Shown: piece by piece, positions 17,372 through 28,221 of the stretch
How positions within the stretch are numbered: position 1 is the stretch's first letter
How the letters are laid out: each line of letters begins with the position of its first letter
From: an uncultured Pelagibacteraceae bacterium
GTDB taxonomy: Bacteria > Pseudomonadota > Alphaproteobacteria > Pelagibacterales > Pelagibacteraceae
NCBI GenBank assembly: GCA_902530215.1
Contig: CABZZR010000009.1
Location: 1 to 32,490, forward strand
DNA length: 32,490 bases
Direction of reading: 5' to 3'
Made by a program: the position numbers and the translations under genes
Notes under the pieces: model-generated
Database searches by the model: none
Seen by the model: the letters and a program-made list of their open reading frames with translations, nothing else
What the model was told of the DNA's origin: nothing

Positions 17372-19626
17372 TGGATAAATTCAAAAAAAAATTAACATTA
17401 ACAGGAAAAATTAAACAACAGACTAAATCAATAGATTTTTCGGATAAAAAAAATAAACGTTCTGTTTTAGTCGAAAAAAAAGTTCATAGAGGCAAAAGTT
17501 CTGGTTTTTCTTCACGTTTTGGCAATAAAAATTTTGCAAATAAAAACACAAAACATGAAGGGAGTATGACCCAAAAAAACCAAAACATTAACTTAACTAG
17601 ACCTCAAAATAATAAAAGTTTTGAGCTAAGAAAACTAGCAGAACAAAAGGCCAAAAAAAGAATTAAAAATATTGGATTAGAAGAAGAAAAAGGAAAAAAA
17701 AATCTTGATAAAAATAAGAATTTTGGATCAAAAAGAGAATACAAACTCACAATTTCGCGAGCTTTAGAAGATGAAACGAGCTCAGGAAGAGAAAGAAGTT
17801 TAGCTTCTGTAAGAAGAGCTAGATTAAAAGAAAAAAAATTACAATTTTCAGACCAAAAAAATAGTGAATCAAAAAAAGTAATAAGAGATGTTAATATTCC
17901 TGATGTAATATCTATCCAGGAACTTTCAAATAGAATGGCAGAACAGGCAAGTTCTTTAATCAAACATTTATTAAATATGGGTGTTACTGCTACTATTAAT
18001 CACAAGATAGATGCAGATACAGCTGAATATTTGGTTAAGGAATTTGGTCATGTACCGATAAGAGAAATTGCGCCGGAAGCAACTTTCTCTAAAGCTAAAG
18101 ATGAAGAAGGAAAAATTCTAAAAAATAGACCACCTATTGTAACAATCATGGGTCACGTAGATCATGGAAAAACCTCAATACTTGATGCAATGAGACAAAC
18201 CAATATTGTATCTCAAGAACATGGAGGTATAACTCAACACATTGGAGCATATCAATCAAAAGATAAAAATGGAAAGATAATTACATTCATAGACACTCCT
18301 GGTCATGCAGCTTTTACGGAGATGCGTGCTAGAGGATCAAAAGTTACGGATATTGTGGTTTTAGTTGTAGCTGCAGATGATGGAGTTAAGCCACAAACTA
18401 TAGAAGCAATAAAACATGCAAAGTCTGCAAAAGTACCTATTATTGTTGCTATCAATAAGTGTGATTTACCAGGAGCTGATATACAAAAAATTAAAAACCA
18501 ATTACTTGAATATGAATTAATTTCAGAAGAATTAAGTGGAGACACACTTTTTGCAGAAGTATCAGCTGTTACAAAAAAAAATTTAGAACAATTAAAAGAA
18601 CATATAAATTTACAAGCTGAATTGATGAACTTAAAAGCTTCAACAGACGATAAAGCAGTAGGAGCTGTTATAGAATCAAAAATTGATAAAGGAAGAGGTC
18701 CAGTCTCAACAGTTTTAATTACAAATGGAACTTTAAAAAAAGGAGACTACTTTGTTTGTGGAAAAACTTGGGGCAAAGTGAGAGCAATGATTAATCATGA
18801 GGGCAATATGGTCGAAGTAGCTGAACCATCAGCTCCAGTGGAAGTTTTGGGAATGAATGAAGTCAGCAGATCTGGAGATGAGTTTACGGTAGTTGAAGAT
18901 GAGGATAAAGCTAAAGAAATCCATTCGTTTAGAATCGATCATATAAACGAAAAGAAAGGACCTTTAGTTGTTGCTAAACAAGAAACTATTTTTGAGGAAA
19001 AAAATAAAGTTAACGAACTTTCAATAGTAATAAAATCTGATGTACATGGATCAAGCGAAGCAATTAAATCTACCATTGAAAAAATTAAACACGATGAAGT
19101 AATGCCAAAAATCATTTTATCAGGAGTTGGCTTAATCAATGAAAGTGATGTATCTTTAGCCCAAGCATCCAATGCACTAATAATAGGATTTAATGTTAAA
19201 GCTAGCAAAGAAGCAAAGAAACTTGCTGAAAATTATAAACTAAAAATTAATTACTTTAACATAATATATGAAATTGTAGATTTTATAACAAAAAATTTAT
19301 CTGGGATGTTAGAGCCTGAAGTTAAGGAAGAGATATTAGGTTCAGCAGAAATATTAGAAATTTTTAAAGTTTCAAAAGTTGGTAAAGTTGCAGGATCAAA
19401 AGTTTTAGAAGGTGAAATTACATCAAAATCAAATGCAAGATTAATCAGAGATGGAAATGTACTTTATACCGGCTCTATTGTAAGCATCTTTAGAGAGAAA
19501 AATGCGGCAAAACAAGTAACCGCAGGATTGGAATGTGGCATCACGTTAAAAGATTTTGTAGATTTTAAAAAAAAAGATGTAATAGAAGCTTATAAATTGG
19601 TAAAATCAGAAAGAACAGTTCAATGA
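17371..19626 (+). CDS. infB: Translation initiation factor IF-2
   Basis: IF-2 is the GTPase that places initiator tRNA on the 30S subunit and promotes subunit joining. The 751-residue protein has a Lys/Asn-rich, poorly structured N-terminal region (1-165), a short IF2N helical domain, then the G domain: G1 GHVDHGKT at 261-268, G3 DTPGHAAF, G4 NKCD. Domains II-IV follow to the end. It is shorter than many IF-2 proteins because the N-terminal region is reduced. The ATG shares one base with the nusA stop (TAATG) and its TGA overlaps the rbfA start. ylxR, commonly found between nusA and infB, is absent. Confidence 0.97.
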   Translation: MDKFKKKLTLTGKIKQQTKSIDFSDKKNKRSVLVEKKVHRGKSSGFSSRFGNKNFANKNTKHEGSMTQKNQNINLTRPQNNKSFELRKLAEQKAKKRIKNIGLEEEKGKKNLDKNKNFGSKREYKLTISRALEDETSSGRERSLASVRRARLKEKKLQFSDQKNSESKKVIRDVNIPDVISIQELSNRMAEQASSLIKHLLNMGVTATINHKIDADTAEYLVKEFGHVPIREIAPEATFSKAKDEEGKILKNRPPIVTIMGHVDHGKTSILDAMRQTNIVSQEHGGITQHIGAYQSKDKNGKIITFIDTPGHAAFTEMRARGSKVTDIVVLVVAADDGVKPQTIEAIKHAKSAKVPIIVAINKCDLPGADIQKIKNQLLEYELISEELSGDTLFAEVSAVTKKNLEQLKEHINLQAELMNLKASTDDKAVGAVIESKIDKGRGPVSTVLITNGTLKKGDYFVCGKTWGKVRAMINHEGNMVEVAEPSAPVEVLGMNEVSRSGDEFTVVEDEDKAKEIHSFRIDHINEKKGPLVVAKQETIFEEKNKVNELSIVIKSDVHGSSEAIKSTIEKIKHDEVMPKIILSGVGLINESDVSLAQASNALIIGFNVKASKEAKKLAENYKLKINYFNIIYEIVDFITKNLSGMLEPEVKEEILGSAEILEIFKVSKVGKVAGSKVLEGEITSKSNARLIRDGNVLYTGSIVSIFREKNAAKQVTAGLECGITLKDFVDFKKKDVIEAYKLVKSERTVQ

Positions 19627-20012
19627 AACCAAGATCAGGTTATATTTACTCCCAAAGACAATTACGTGTAGGTGAATTGGTAAAACAAAGTTTGGGCCAG
19701 ATTTTTTTGAGAGAAGAGGCAAAATTACCTTCTTTAAATACTAAAAGTATTACTGTTACCGAGGTAAGAATGAGTGCAGATTTAAAAAATGCTAAAGCTT
19801 ATATAGTACCACTAGGGGGTAAAGATACTGATTTAGTAGTATCTACCTTGACCGAGTTCTCACATCTTGTTAGAAAGGCATTGTCAAAAAAGTTAGATAT
19901 TAAGTTTCTTCCAAAAATATCTTTTGTTGGAGACAAGACGTTTGATTATGCTGAAAAAATAGAAAAACTCATAGATCAAACTAAAAATACATATGAAAAA
20001 AGAAGAGAGTAA
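19623..20012 (+). CDS. rbfA: Ribosome-binding factor A
   Basis: RbfA is a KH-fold protein that binds the pre-30S subunit and helps mature the 5' end of 16S rRNA. The 129 residues begin with the usual SQRQLRVGELVKQSLGQIF helix. ITVTEVRMSADLKNAKAYIVPL follows as the central strand-helix element, in which the V-R-M-S-x-D-L pattern is diagnostic. It overlaps infB by four bases (ATGA) and rpsO by 20 bases. The gene truB, which normally stands between rbfA and rpsO in alphaproteobacteria, is missing here. Confidence 0.94.
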   Translation: MKPRSGYIYSQRQLRVGELVKQSLGQIFLREEAKLPSLNTKSITVTEVRMSADLKNAKAYIVPLGGKDTDLVVSTLTEFSHLVRKALSKKLDIKFLPKISFVGDKTFDYAEKIEKLIDQTKNTYEKRRE

Positions 20013-20259
20013 AACAATAAAAAATAAATCGCTTGCTAGAAGCTCGAAGGATACAGGATCTTCAGAAGTTCAAATAAGTTTTTTAAGTAGCAAAATTGAA
20101 AAATTATCTGATCATTTTAAAAAGTTTAAAAAAGATAAACACTCTGCTACTGGTTTGCTTAAAGCTGTAAATAAAAGAAAAAGATTATTAACTTATTTGA
20201 AAAAAAATAATCCTGAAACCTATAGCAAAGTTATTAAAGAATTAAATATACGAAAATAA
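19993..20259 (+). CDS. rpsO: 30S ribosomal protein uS15
   Basis: uS15 is a primary 16S rRNA-binding protein that organises the platform of the 30S subunit. The 88-residue length is normal. The family core is clear: DTGSSEVQISFLSSKI, LSDHFKKFKKDKHS, then KRKRLLTYLKKNNPETY. One deviation is HSATGLL where most bacteria have HSRRGLL, next to the 16S-contacting loop. The ATG lies 20 bases inside rbfA. The shadow of the rbfA tail gives a Lys/Glu-rich N-terminus in place of the common MSIT start. pnp begins immediately after the stop, with no spacer. The rpsO-pnp pair is an ancient operon. Confidence 0.96.
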   Translation: MKKEESKTIKNKSLARSSKDTGSSEVQISFLSSKIEKLSDHFKKFKKDKHSATGLLKAVNKRKRLLTYLKKNNPETYSKVIKELNIRK

Positions 20260-22332
20260 ATGTTTAAAGTTTTTAAAAAAGAAATCACATTAAATGGAAA
20301 AAAAATTAGTCTAGAAACAGGTAAGATTGCTAGACAGGCTGACGGAGCAATAATTGCTCAATGTGGCGAAACAGTAGTTATGGCTACAGTAGTAGGAGCA
20401 AAAAAAGTAAATCCTGAAATAGATTATTTTCCTTTATCAGTTAATTATCAAGAAAAATATTATGCTGCAGGAAAAATTCCTGGAGGTTATTTTAAAAGAG
20501 AAGCCAGACCTACAGAAAGTGAAACTTTAATTTCAAGATTAATTGATAGACCCATTAGACCTCTATTTCCTGATGAGTTTAGAAATGAAGTTCAATTATT
20601 ACCGACAGTAATATCTTACGATAAAGAAAATGAAGCTGATATTTTATCAATAATTGCATCATCTGCGGCTTTGGCAATTTCTGGCATGCCATTTTTAGGT
20701 CCAGTAGGTGCGTCGAGAGTAGGGTTTATTGGTGGAAAATATGTTCTTAATCCTTCTAAAGAAGAATTAGAAAAATCCAAATTAGATCTTGTTGTAGCAG
20801 GAACAAAGGATGCTGTTTTAATGGTTGAATCTGAAACAAAAGGTTTAACAGAGGAAGAAATGCTTAATGCAGTTAAATTTGGACATGAAAATTTCATTCC
20901 AATAATTAATATGATCGAAGAACTTGCAAAAGAATGTAAAAAACCTGACTGGATTTTAGAGAAAAAAGATCTTTCTGAGGTTAAGAAAAAACTTGAAAAA
21001 GAATTTACATCTGAATTGAAAAAAGCTTTTTCAATAAGAAATAAACAAGAAAGATCCAATCTTATTTCAGAAATAACTGATAAAGCAAAAAAATTATTTG
21101 AAGAAAACGAAAACTTTACAGAGTTAGATGTTAATTATGAACTTAAAAATTTAGAAAAAAGAATAGTTAGAACTGATATATTAAAAAATAAAAAACGTAT
21201 TGATGGAAGAGGGCTTTCAGATGTAAGACCAATTATGTGCGAAGTTGGAATTTTGCCAAGAGTTCATGGTTCAGCATTATTTACTAGAGGTGAAACTCAA
21301 GCAATTGTAGCAACTACACTTGGAACTTCAGATGATGAACAAAGAATTGAAAGTTTAGACGGTCTTCAAAGACAAAGATTCATGCTACATTATAACTTTC
21401 CTCCATTCTCAGTTGGCGAAACTGGAAGAATAGGAACAGGAAGAAGAGAAATCGGACATGGGAAATTAGCTTGGAGAGCTATAAATTCATCTTTACCATC
21501 AAAAGAAAGTTTCCCTTATACATTTAGAATAGTATCAGAGATTACGGAGTCCAATGGATCTTCTTCAATGGCAACAGTTTGTGGAACCTCATTAGCATTA
21601 ATGGATGCTGGTGTTCCAATTAAAGAACCGGTGGCTGGTATTGCTATGGGATTAATTAAAGAAGGCGATGATTTTAGTGTACTGTCAGATATTCTTGGAG
21701 ATGAAGATCACTTAGGTGACATGGACTTTAAGGTTGCTGGTACAAAAGATGGAATTACATCACTTCAAATGGATATTAAAATTATCGGAATTACATTTGA
21801 AATAATGGAGAAAGCTTTAAAACAAGCTAAAGATGGAAGAATCCATATCTTAGGTGAAATGAATAAAGCTTTGGGTAAATCAAGAAATAGTGTTGGCAAA
21901 CACGCTCCAAAAATGGAAAAAATAACTGTAGATAAAAAAGATATAGCTACTGTTATTGGAAAAGGTGGAGCGACTATCAGAGAAATAGTTGAAAAATCAG
22001 GAGCTAAAGTTGATGTTAATGACGAAGGAGTGGTAACAGTTGCTGCGCCAGACGAAGAATCCAGAAATATAGCTTTGCAAATTATTAAAGATTTAACAGC
22101 CAAAGCTGAAATGAATAAAATTTATAACGGAAAAGTAATTAAAATCATGGAGTTTGGAGCTTTTGTTAACTTTCTTGGAAAACAAGATGGGCTTGTTCAT
22201 ATATCGGAACTTGCCAACAAAAGAGTTGCTAAAGTAACTGATGTAGTTAAAGAAGGAGATGCAGTTAAAGTTAAAGTTATTGGTTTCGATAGAGGTAAAG
22301 TTAAATTATCTATTAAACAAGCAACTATTTAA
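20260..22332 (+). CDS. pnp: Polyribonucleotide nucleotidyltransferase (PNPase)
   Basis: PNPase degrades RNA 3' to 5' by phosphorolysis and is a degradosome component in many bacteria. The 690-residue protein has the full plan: RNase PH domain 1 (about 1-215), a helical linker, RNase PH domain 2 (about 305-540, with FTRGETQAI and the active-site [10 protein letters not shown]), a KH domain near 550-615 ([12 protein letters not shown] at about 565) and an S1 domain from about 620 ([20 protein letters not shown]). ATG follows the rpsO TAA directly. The end meets the minus-strand fab cluster with no terminator, and a small minus-strand reading frame overlaps the pnp stop by four bases. Confidence 0.97.
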   Translation: MFKVFKKEITLNGKKISLETGKIARQADGAIIAQCGETVVMATVVGAKKVNPEIDYFPLSVNYQEKYYAAGKIPGGYFKREARPTESETLISRLIDRPIRPLFPDEFRNEVQLLPTVISYDKENEADILSIIASSAALAISGMPFLGPVGASRVGFIGGKYVLNPSKEELEKSKLDLVVAGTKDAVLMVESETKGLTEEEMLNAVKFGHENFIPIINMIEELAKECKKPDWILEKKDLSEVKKKLEKEFTSELKKAFSIRNKQERSNLISEITDKAKKLFEENENFTELDVNYELKNLEKRIVRTDILKNKKRIDGRGLSDVRPIMCEVGILPRVHGSALFTRGETQAIVATTLGTSDDEQRIESLDGLQRQRFMLHYNFPPFSVGETGRIGTGRREIGHGKLAWRAINSSLPSKESFPYTFRIVSEITESNGSSSMATVCGTSLALMDAGVPIKEPVAGIAMGLIKEGDDFSVLSDILGDEDHLGDMDFKVAGTKDGITSLQMDIKIIGITFEIMEKALKQAKDGRIHILGEMNKALGKSRNSVGKHAPKMEKITVDKKDIATVIGKGGATIREIVEKSGAKVDVNDEGVVTVAAPDEESRNIALQIIKDLTAKAEMNKIYNGKVIKIMEFGAFVNFLGKQDGLVHISELANKRVAKVTDVVKEGDAVKVKVIGFDRGKVKLSIKQATI

Positions 22333-22457
22333 TTAAATAGAACATTTCTTAATTTCTTCTTCTCTTTTTTAAATTTCCTTTTTTCTTTTAAAGAAAACTT
22401 AGGTTTTTTCATTACACTTGAGTCTTTGAATGATTTACCGCTATATCTTTTTGACAC
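22329..22457 (-). CDS. Possible 42-residue, highly basic small protein
   Basis: The only candidate gene in the 129 bases between pnp and fabI. A GTG at 22457 opens a 42-codon frame ending at 22329. The translation starts [20 protein letters not shown] and continues with a long Lys/Arg/Glu stretch, so the protein is strongly basic. It sits five bases after the fabI stop in the same direction, as the last gene of the fab operon would. Against it: no clear ribosome-binding site, a non-ATG start, and Lys-rich peptides arise easily in AT-rich DNA. In favour: 42 codons without stop is uncommon at this base composition, and the first 20 residues are mixed in composition. No function is proposed. Confidence 0.4.
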   Translation of the reverse strand: MSKRYSGKSFKDSSVMKKPKFSLKEKRKFKKEKKKLRNVLFN

Positions 22458-22461
22458 AATA

Positions 22462-23247
22462 TTAAGTAATATTTTTAGGATCTGGCATCCCTACTTTGTT
22501 ATATCCTGCATCTACATAATGAATTTCACCAGTAACAGCACCTCCAAGATCACTTAAAAGATATAAAGCTGAGTTTCCAACATCGTGGATATCTACATTT
22601 CTTTTCAAAAAAGAATGGTCTTCATTCCATTTGTATAAAAACTTTGCATCTCCAATAGCTGAAGCTGCTAGAGTTTTTATTGGTCCTGCGCTTATTGCAT
22701 TTACCCTGATTCCTTTTAATCCTAAATCCCTAGCTAAGTATTTAACACTTGCTTCAAGTGCAGATTTACAAACACCCATTACATTGTAATTTGGAATGGC
22801 TTTATTAGATTCGTAAGTTAAAGTGAGCATGCTTCCACCTTCATTCATTATCTTAGATGCTTCTTTTGCAACTTCTGTAAATGAAAAGCATGAAATTAAC
22901 ATACTTTTTAAAAAATTTTCTCTAGTAGTATTTAAATACTCTCCCGATAATTCTGATTTGTCTGAAAAGGCAACTGCATGAACAACAAAATCAATCTGAT
23001 CCCATTTTGATTTTATATCTTTAAAAAGTTTTATTATTTCATCTTTTTTTTCAACGTCACAGCTAAATGTGATATTTGAATTTACTTTCTCTGCTAAAGG
23101 AATAACTCTTTTCTTAAGAGCATCCCCAAGATATGTAAATGCTAATTCTGCTCCAGCTTCAGCTAATTTTTGAGAAATACCCCAGGCAATTGATCTTTCG
23201 TTAGCAACGCCCATAATTAATCCTTTTTTTCCTTTCATTAAATTCAT
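22462..23247 (-). CDS. fabI: Enoyl-[acyl-carrier-protein] reductase (NADH)
   Basis: FabI carries out the last reductive step of each round of type II fatty-acid elongation. The 261-residue short-chain-dehydrogenase-fold protein has the FabI form of the cofactor motif (GLIMGVANERSIAWGI) and the active site Tyr145, Tyr154 and Lys161 in the spacing Y-x8-Y-x6-K typical of FabI, with IPNYNVMGV around it. The start could also be the second Met, three codons in, directly before KGKKGLIMG. It follows fabB by three bases. The cluster fabA-fabB-fabI next to irr is the standard alphaproteobacterial order. Confidence 0.96.
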   Translation of the reverse strand: MNLMKGKKGLIMGVANERSIAWGISQKLAEAGAELAFTYLGDALKKRVIPLAEKVNSNITFSCDVEKKDEIIKLFKDIKSKWDQIDFVVHAVAFSDKSELSGEYLNTTRENFLKSMLISCFSFTEVAKEASKIMNEGGSMLTLTYESNKAIPNYNVMGVCKSALEASVKYLARDLGLKGIRVNAISAGPIKTLAASAIGDAKFLYKWNEDHSFLKRNVDIHDVGNSALYLLSDLGGAVTGEIHYVDAGYNKVGMPDPKNIT

Positions 23248-23250
23248 GAA

Positions 23251-24462
23251 TTAAACCTTCTCAAATACTAAAGTAGCATTAGTTCCACCAAAACCAAAAC
23301 TATTAGACATAATAGCATTTAAATTTATGTTTTTTTCAACTTTTGTAACTATTGGAAATTTTTTTGCTTCTTCATCCATATCATTTATATTTACTGAAGC
23401 TGAAATGAAATTATTTTTCATCATAATTAAACTATAAATAGCTTCATGAACCGATGTTGCACCCAAAGAGTGTCCAGAAAGTGATTTTGTAGAACTAATT
23501 TTAGGCACAGTTTTTTTAAACACTTCTCCCACTGCTTTTAGCTCGGTAATATCACCAACAGGAGTTGAAGTACCATGTGTATTAATGTAATCAATCTTAT
23601 TTTTACTTGTGCTAAGTGCTAATTCCATACATCTAATGGCTCCTTCACCAGAGGGGGCGACCATATCAAATCCGTCAGAGGTTGCCCCATAACCAGTGAT
23701 TTCTGCATAAATCTTTGCCCCTCTTGCTTTTGCATGCTCATAGTCTTCTAAGACTAATACTCCACCTCCTCCAGATATCACAAATCCATCTCTAGTTTTA
23801 TCGTAAGGTCTAGATGCTTTTTCTGGAGTATCATTATATTTTGATGATAGTGCAGTCATAGCATCAAACATAGCTGTCATTGCAAAATGCACTTCATCGC
23901 TACCGCCTGCAAAAACTATTTTTTGTTTTCCAAGTTGGATTTGCTCCATAGCGTTTCCAATACAATGACCACTAGTAGCACATGCAGAACTTATTGTGTA
24001 ATTAATACCTTTTATTTTGAACGGCACAGCCAATGTAGCTGACGCTGTGCTTGACATAGTTCTAGGAACAACAAACGGTCCCATTTTCTTTGGATTTTTT
24101 TCACGGGTTTTATCAGCTGCTAAAATTACGTTTTCTATTGAAGGTCCACCTGAGCCCATAATCATACCAGTTAAATTATTACTTACATCTTTTTCTTCCA
24201 AACCAGAGTCTTCTACAGCTTCTTTCATAGCAATATAATTATATGCGGAGCCGGGCCCCATAAATCTAATTATTTTTCGGTCAATATGATCCTCAAGTTT
24301 AATTTTTGGTTTTCCGTGAATATTACTTTTTAAATTATGTTCTTTATATTCCTCACAAAATGTAATTCCCGATTTTGAGTTAACTAAAGAATTATAGACT
24401 TCATCTTGGTTATTGCCTATACACGAAACTACACCTAATCCAGTTACAACTACTTTTTTCAT
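23251..24462 (-). CDS. fabB: Beta-ketoacyl-[acyl-carrier-protein] synthase I
   Basis: FabB condenses malonyl-ACP with acyl-ACP and is needed to elongate the cis-3-decenoyl product of FabA, so it commits chains to unsaturated fatty acids. The 403-residue thiolase-fold protein shows the catalytic triad Cys161 (SSACATSGH), His296 ([10 protein letters not shown]) and His331 ([11 protein letters not shown]). The C-terminal SFGFGGTNA loop is intact. Pairing with fabA, and the FabB-type sequence around Cys161, favours FabB over FabF. The ATG overlaps the fabA stop (ATGA), so the two are coupled. Confidence 0.95.
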   Translation of the reverse strand: MKKVVVTGLGVVSCIGNNQDEVYNSLVNSKSGITFCEEYKEHNLKSNIHGKPKIKLEDHIDRKIIRFMGPGSAYNYIAMKEAVEDSGLEEKDVSNNLTGMIMGSGGPSIENVILAADKTREKNPKKMGPFVVPRTMSSTASATLAVPFKIKGINYTISSACATSGHCIGNAMEQIQLGKQKIVFAGGSDEVHFAMTAMFDAMTALSSKYNDTPEKASRPYDKTRDGFVISGGGGVLVLEDYEHAKARGAKIYAEITGYGATSDGFDMVAPSGEGAIRCMELALSTSKNKIDYINTHGTSTPVGDITELKAVGEVFKKTVPKISSTKSLSGHSLGATSVHEAIYSLIMMKNNFISASVNINDMDEEAKKFPIVTKVEKNINLNAIMSNSFGFGGTNATLVFEKV

Positions 24463-24965
24463 TTTATAAACAATCCAACTTTCAAATTTTCTGCATGATA
24501 TATTTTCTTGTTATCTGCCATTAATATTCCATCAGCTAGTCCTACTGTTGCACCATGTTTTTTTAAAATTCTTTTCATGCTTACTTCGTACGAAGCAATT
24601 TTTGTATCATTTAAAACTTCTCCAGTAAATTTTACCGTGTTAACACCTAAAGCCCTTCCTTTTCCTTGCTCACCTAACCAACCTAAATAAAAACCAACCA
24701 ATTGCCACATTGCATCTAATCCTAAACACCCAGGCATTACTGGATCTCTAAGAAAGTGACATTTAAAAAACCATAAATCAGGTTTAATATCAAGCTCAGC
24801 TTTAATTTCCCCTTTGTTATAAATTCCTTTATTTTCAGATATGCTAGTAATTCTATCAAACATCAGCATTGGCGGAAGAGGCAATCTTGCATTTCCTTTT
24901 CCAAAAAGTTTCTCATTTCCGCAATCTATTAAATCTTCATAATTATAAGTTTTTTTTTTAGTCAT
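24459..24965 (-). CDS. fabA: 3-hydroxydecanoyl-[acyl-carrier-protein] dehydratase/isomerase
   Basis: FabA dehydrates 3-hydroxydecanoyl-ACP and isomerises the double bond to the cis-3 form, the branch point to unsaturated fatty acids. The 168-residue hot-dog-fold protein has the catalytic His70 ([13 protein letters not shown]) and Asp84 (LGLDAMWQL) at the same numbers as the E. coli enzyme. The distinction from FabZ is clear in [14 protein letters not shown]. First gene of the minus-strand fab unit, divergent from irr across 81 bases. Confidence 0.97.
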   Translation of the reverse strand: MTKKKTYNYEDLIDCGNEKLFGKGNARLPLPPMLMFDRITSISENKGIYNKGEIKAELDIKPDLWFFKCHFLRDPVMPGCLGLDAMWQLVGFYLGWLGEQGKGRALGVNTVKFTGEVLNDTKIASYEVSMKRILKKHGATVGLADGILMADNKKIYHAENLKVGLFIK

Positions 24966-25002
24966 TTTAGAAATATTTAAACAATTACTTGATTAATTCT
25001 AT

Positions 25003-25032
25003 ATTATATATATGGTCTTGAACAAATATAAA
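25003..25032 (-). promoter_or_regulatory. Putative promoter of the fabA-fabB-fabI operon
   Basis: On the minus strand, TTTATA at 25032-25027 (4 of 6 to TTGACA), an 18-base spacer and a perfect TATAAT at 25008-25003. The start would be near 24996, about 30 bases before fabA. The region is an AT-rich alternation, so the match is suggestive only. For irr in the other direction no convincing promoter was found. TTGAAC at 25018-25023 pairs only with CATAAG, which touches the start codon. Confidence 0.3.
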
Positions 25033-25046
25033 TTACCTATCATAAG

Positions 25047-25463
25047 ATGGAAAATTTAAGCAAATATAAAGAAAAATTAGCATCCGCGGGACTAAGAGCG
25101 ACTAAGCAAAGGTTGATGGTGTGTAAATTGCTTTTTGGCCAAAAACAAACATTTCATTTTAATATAGAAGATATATCTAGATTAGCTAACAAAAGTTTTA
25201 ATAAAAAAATATCTTTGGCAACCATTTATAATACTGTTAATGAGTTTAAAAAAAAAGGTTATCTAAAAGAAATTTCATTAAAGGGAAATAAAACTTTTTA
25301 TGATACGAATACAAAACATCATCATCATTTTTATGATGAAGATATGTCGCAGCTGATGGATATTGAAGATAAAAATGTTTCGATAAATTATTTGCCAAAA
25401 ATACCAAATGGAAAAAAAATTAGATCTGTTGAAGTTCTAGTTAAAATAGAAGACATTAAATAA
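25047..25463 (+). CDS. irr: Iron response regulator Irr (Fur family)
   Basis: A 138-residue Fur-family regulator of the Irr branch. In rhizobia Irr senses iron through haem, is destabilised by haem and peroxide, and binds the iron control element (ICE). Irr features seen: the N-terminal AGLRATKQRLMVCKLLF block (GLRPTRQR type), the recognition helix ISLATIYNTVNEFKKKG, and a histidine run H91-H94 followed by FYDED, the haem-binding region of Irr. No CxxC zinc motif and no N-terminal Cys-Pro haem motif are present, so haem control, if any, must use the histidine cluster. Divergent from fabA and 74 bases before katG, in a gap that contains an ICE-type palindrome. Confidence 0.88.
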   Translation: MENLSKYKEKLASAGLRATKQRLMVCKLLFGQKQTFHFNIEDISRLANKSFNKKISLATIYNTVNEFKKKGYLKEISLKGNKTFYDTNTKHHHHFYDEDMSQLMDIEDKNVSINYLPKIPNGKKIRSVEVLVKIEDIK

Positions 25464-25480
25464 AATCAAATAATAATAGA

Positions 25481-25488
25481 TTAGAATA

Positions 25489-25495
<7 letters not shown>
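25481..25495. promoter_or_regulatory. Irr box (iron control element, ICE) upstream of katG
   Basis: Perfect inverted repeat TTAGAA-TAG-TTCTAA. With one flanking base on each side it matches the described rhizobial ICE consensus TTTAGAA-N3-TTCTAAA at 13 of 14 defined positions. It is 17 bases after the irr stop and centred 50 bases before the katG ATG. It overlaps the -35 position of a promoter using TATAAT at 25512-25517, so occupancy would be expected to block katG transcription. Confidence 0.7.
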
Positions 25496-27751
<2,256 letters not shown>

Positions 27752-27765
27752 AATTTAAATATATT

Positions 27766-28221
27766 TTATTTAATTTTTCCCCATAAATAGTTTTTTTCTA
27801 TCCAACCGCTAAACTCTCCAGTAGTAATTTTACACCAATTTTTTTTACATTTTTTAATTAATAAAAGTCTGCCTTTGGCCATGGTAGCTATCGGATTTGA
27901 ATATTTTGTTGGTTTTTTAAAAAGAACTGTTTTGTCATTTATTACAATAGCTGACTTCTTTTTCGAAAGTTTTGAGATATGTATCCAACCTGTATTGTAA
28001 TTTAAGTCTGAAACTTTTCGCCAAACATCAGATTTTTCGACTATTAACAAAGGAAAATATTTTTTTTTATAAACAAATTTTACAGGATATTCAAAAGCTG
28101 GTCCTAATCTAACATTAACTTTATCACTTCTTAATGTTAAAAAGTACTTATTTTCATTAGCTAATAACTTTGAGCTTAATATTAATGTTATCAAAAGAAT
28201 AAAATTAAATTTTTTTATCAC
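27766..28221 (-). CDS. Exported protein with two SH3-like domains
   Basis: A 151-residue secreted or periplasmic protein. Residues 1-21 form a signal peptide (hydrophobic run, then a likely cut after KLLA). Two bacterial SH3-like repeats follow, about 27-87 (VNVRLGPAFEYPV, then a Trp and GWIHISKL) and about 90-150 (LFKKPTKYSNPIATM, then GWIEKNYLWG). Such SH3b domains bind peptidoglycan or other envelope ligands. The start is GTG at 28221, 17 bases inside the end of the upstream ThiF-like gene, so the two are co-translated. Last gene of the ubiE-to-SH3 minus-strand unit, convergent with katG. The ligand is unknown. Confidence 0.8.
   Translation of the reverse strand: MIKKFNFILLITLILSSKLLANENKYFLTLRSDKVNVRLGPAFEYPVKFVYKKKYFPLLIVEKSDVWRKVSDLNYNTGWIHISKLSKKKSAIVINDKTVLFKKPTKYSNPIATMAKGRLLLIKKCKKNWCKITTGEFSGWIEKNYLWGKIK

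Noticed and set aside
20616-21059. 147-codon open frame antisense to pnp
   Set aside because: Shadow of the strongly conserved pnp coding frame; Ser/Phe-rich translation without motifs or ribosome-binding site.
24966-24981. ICE-like sequence just upstream of fabA
   Set aside because: TTTAGAA is present but the second half (TTTAAAC) matches only about four of seven positions, so it is not a credible palindrome.
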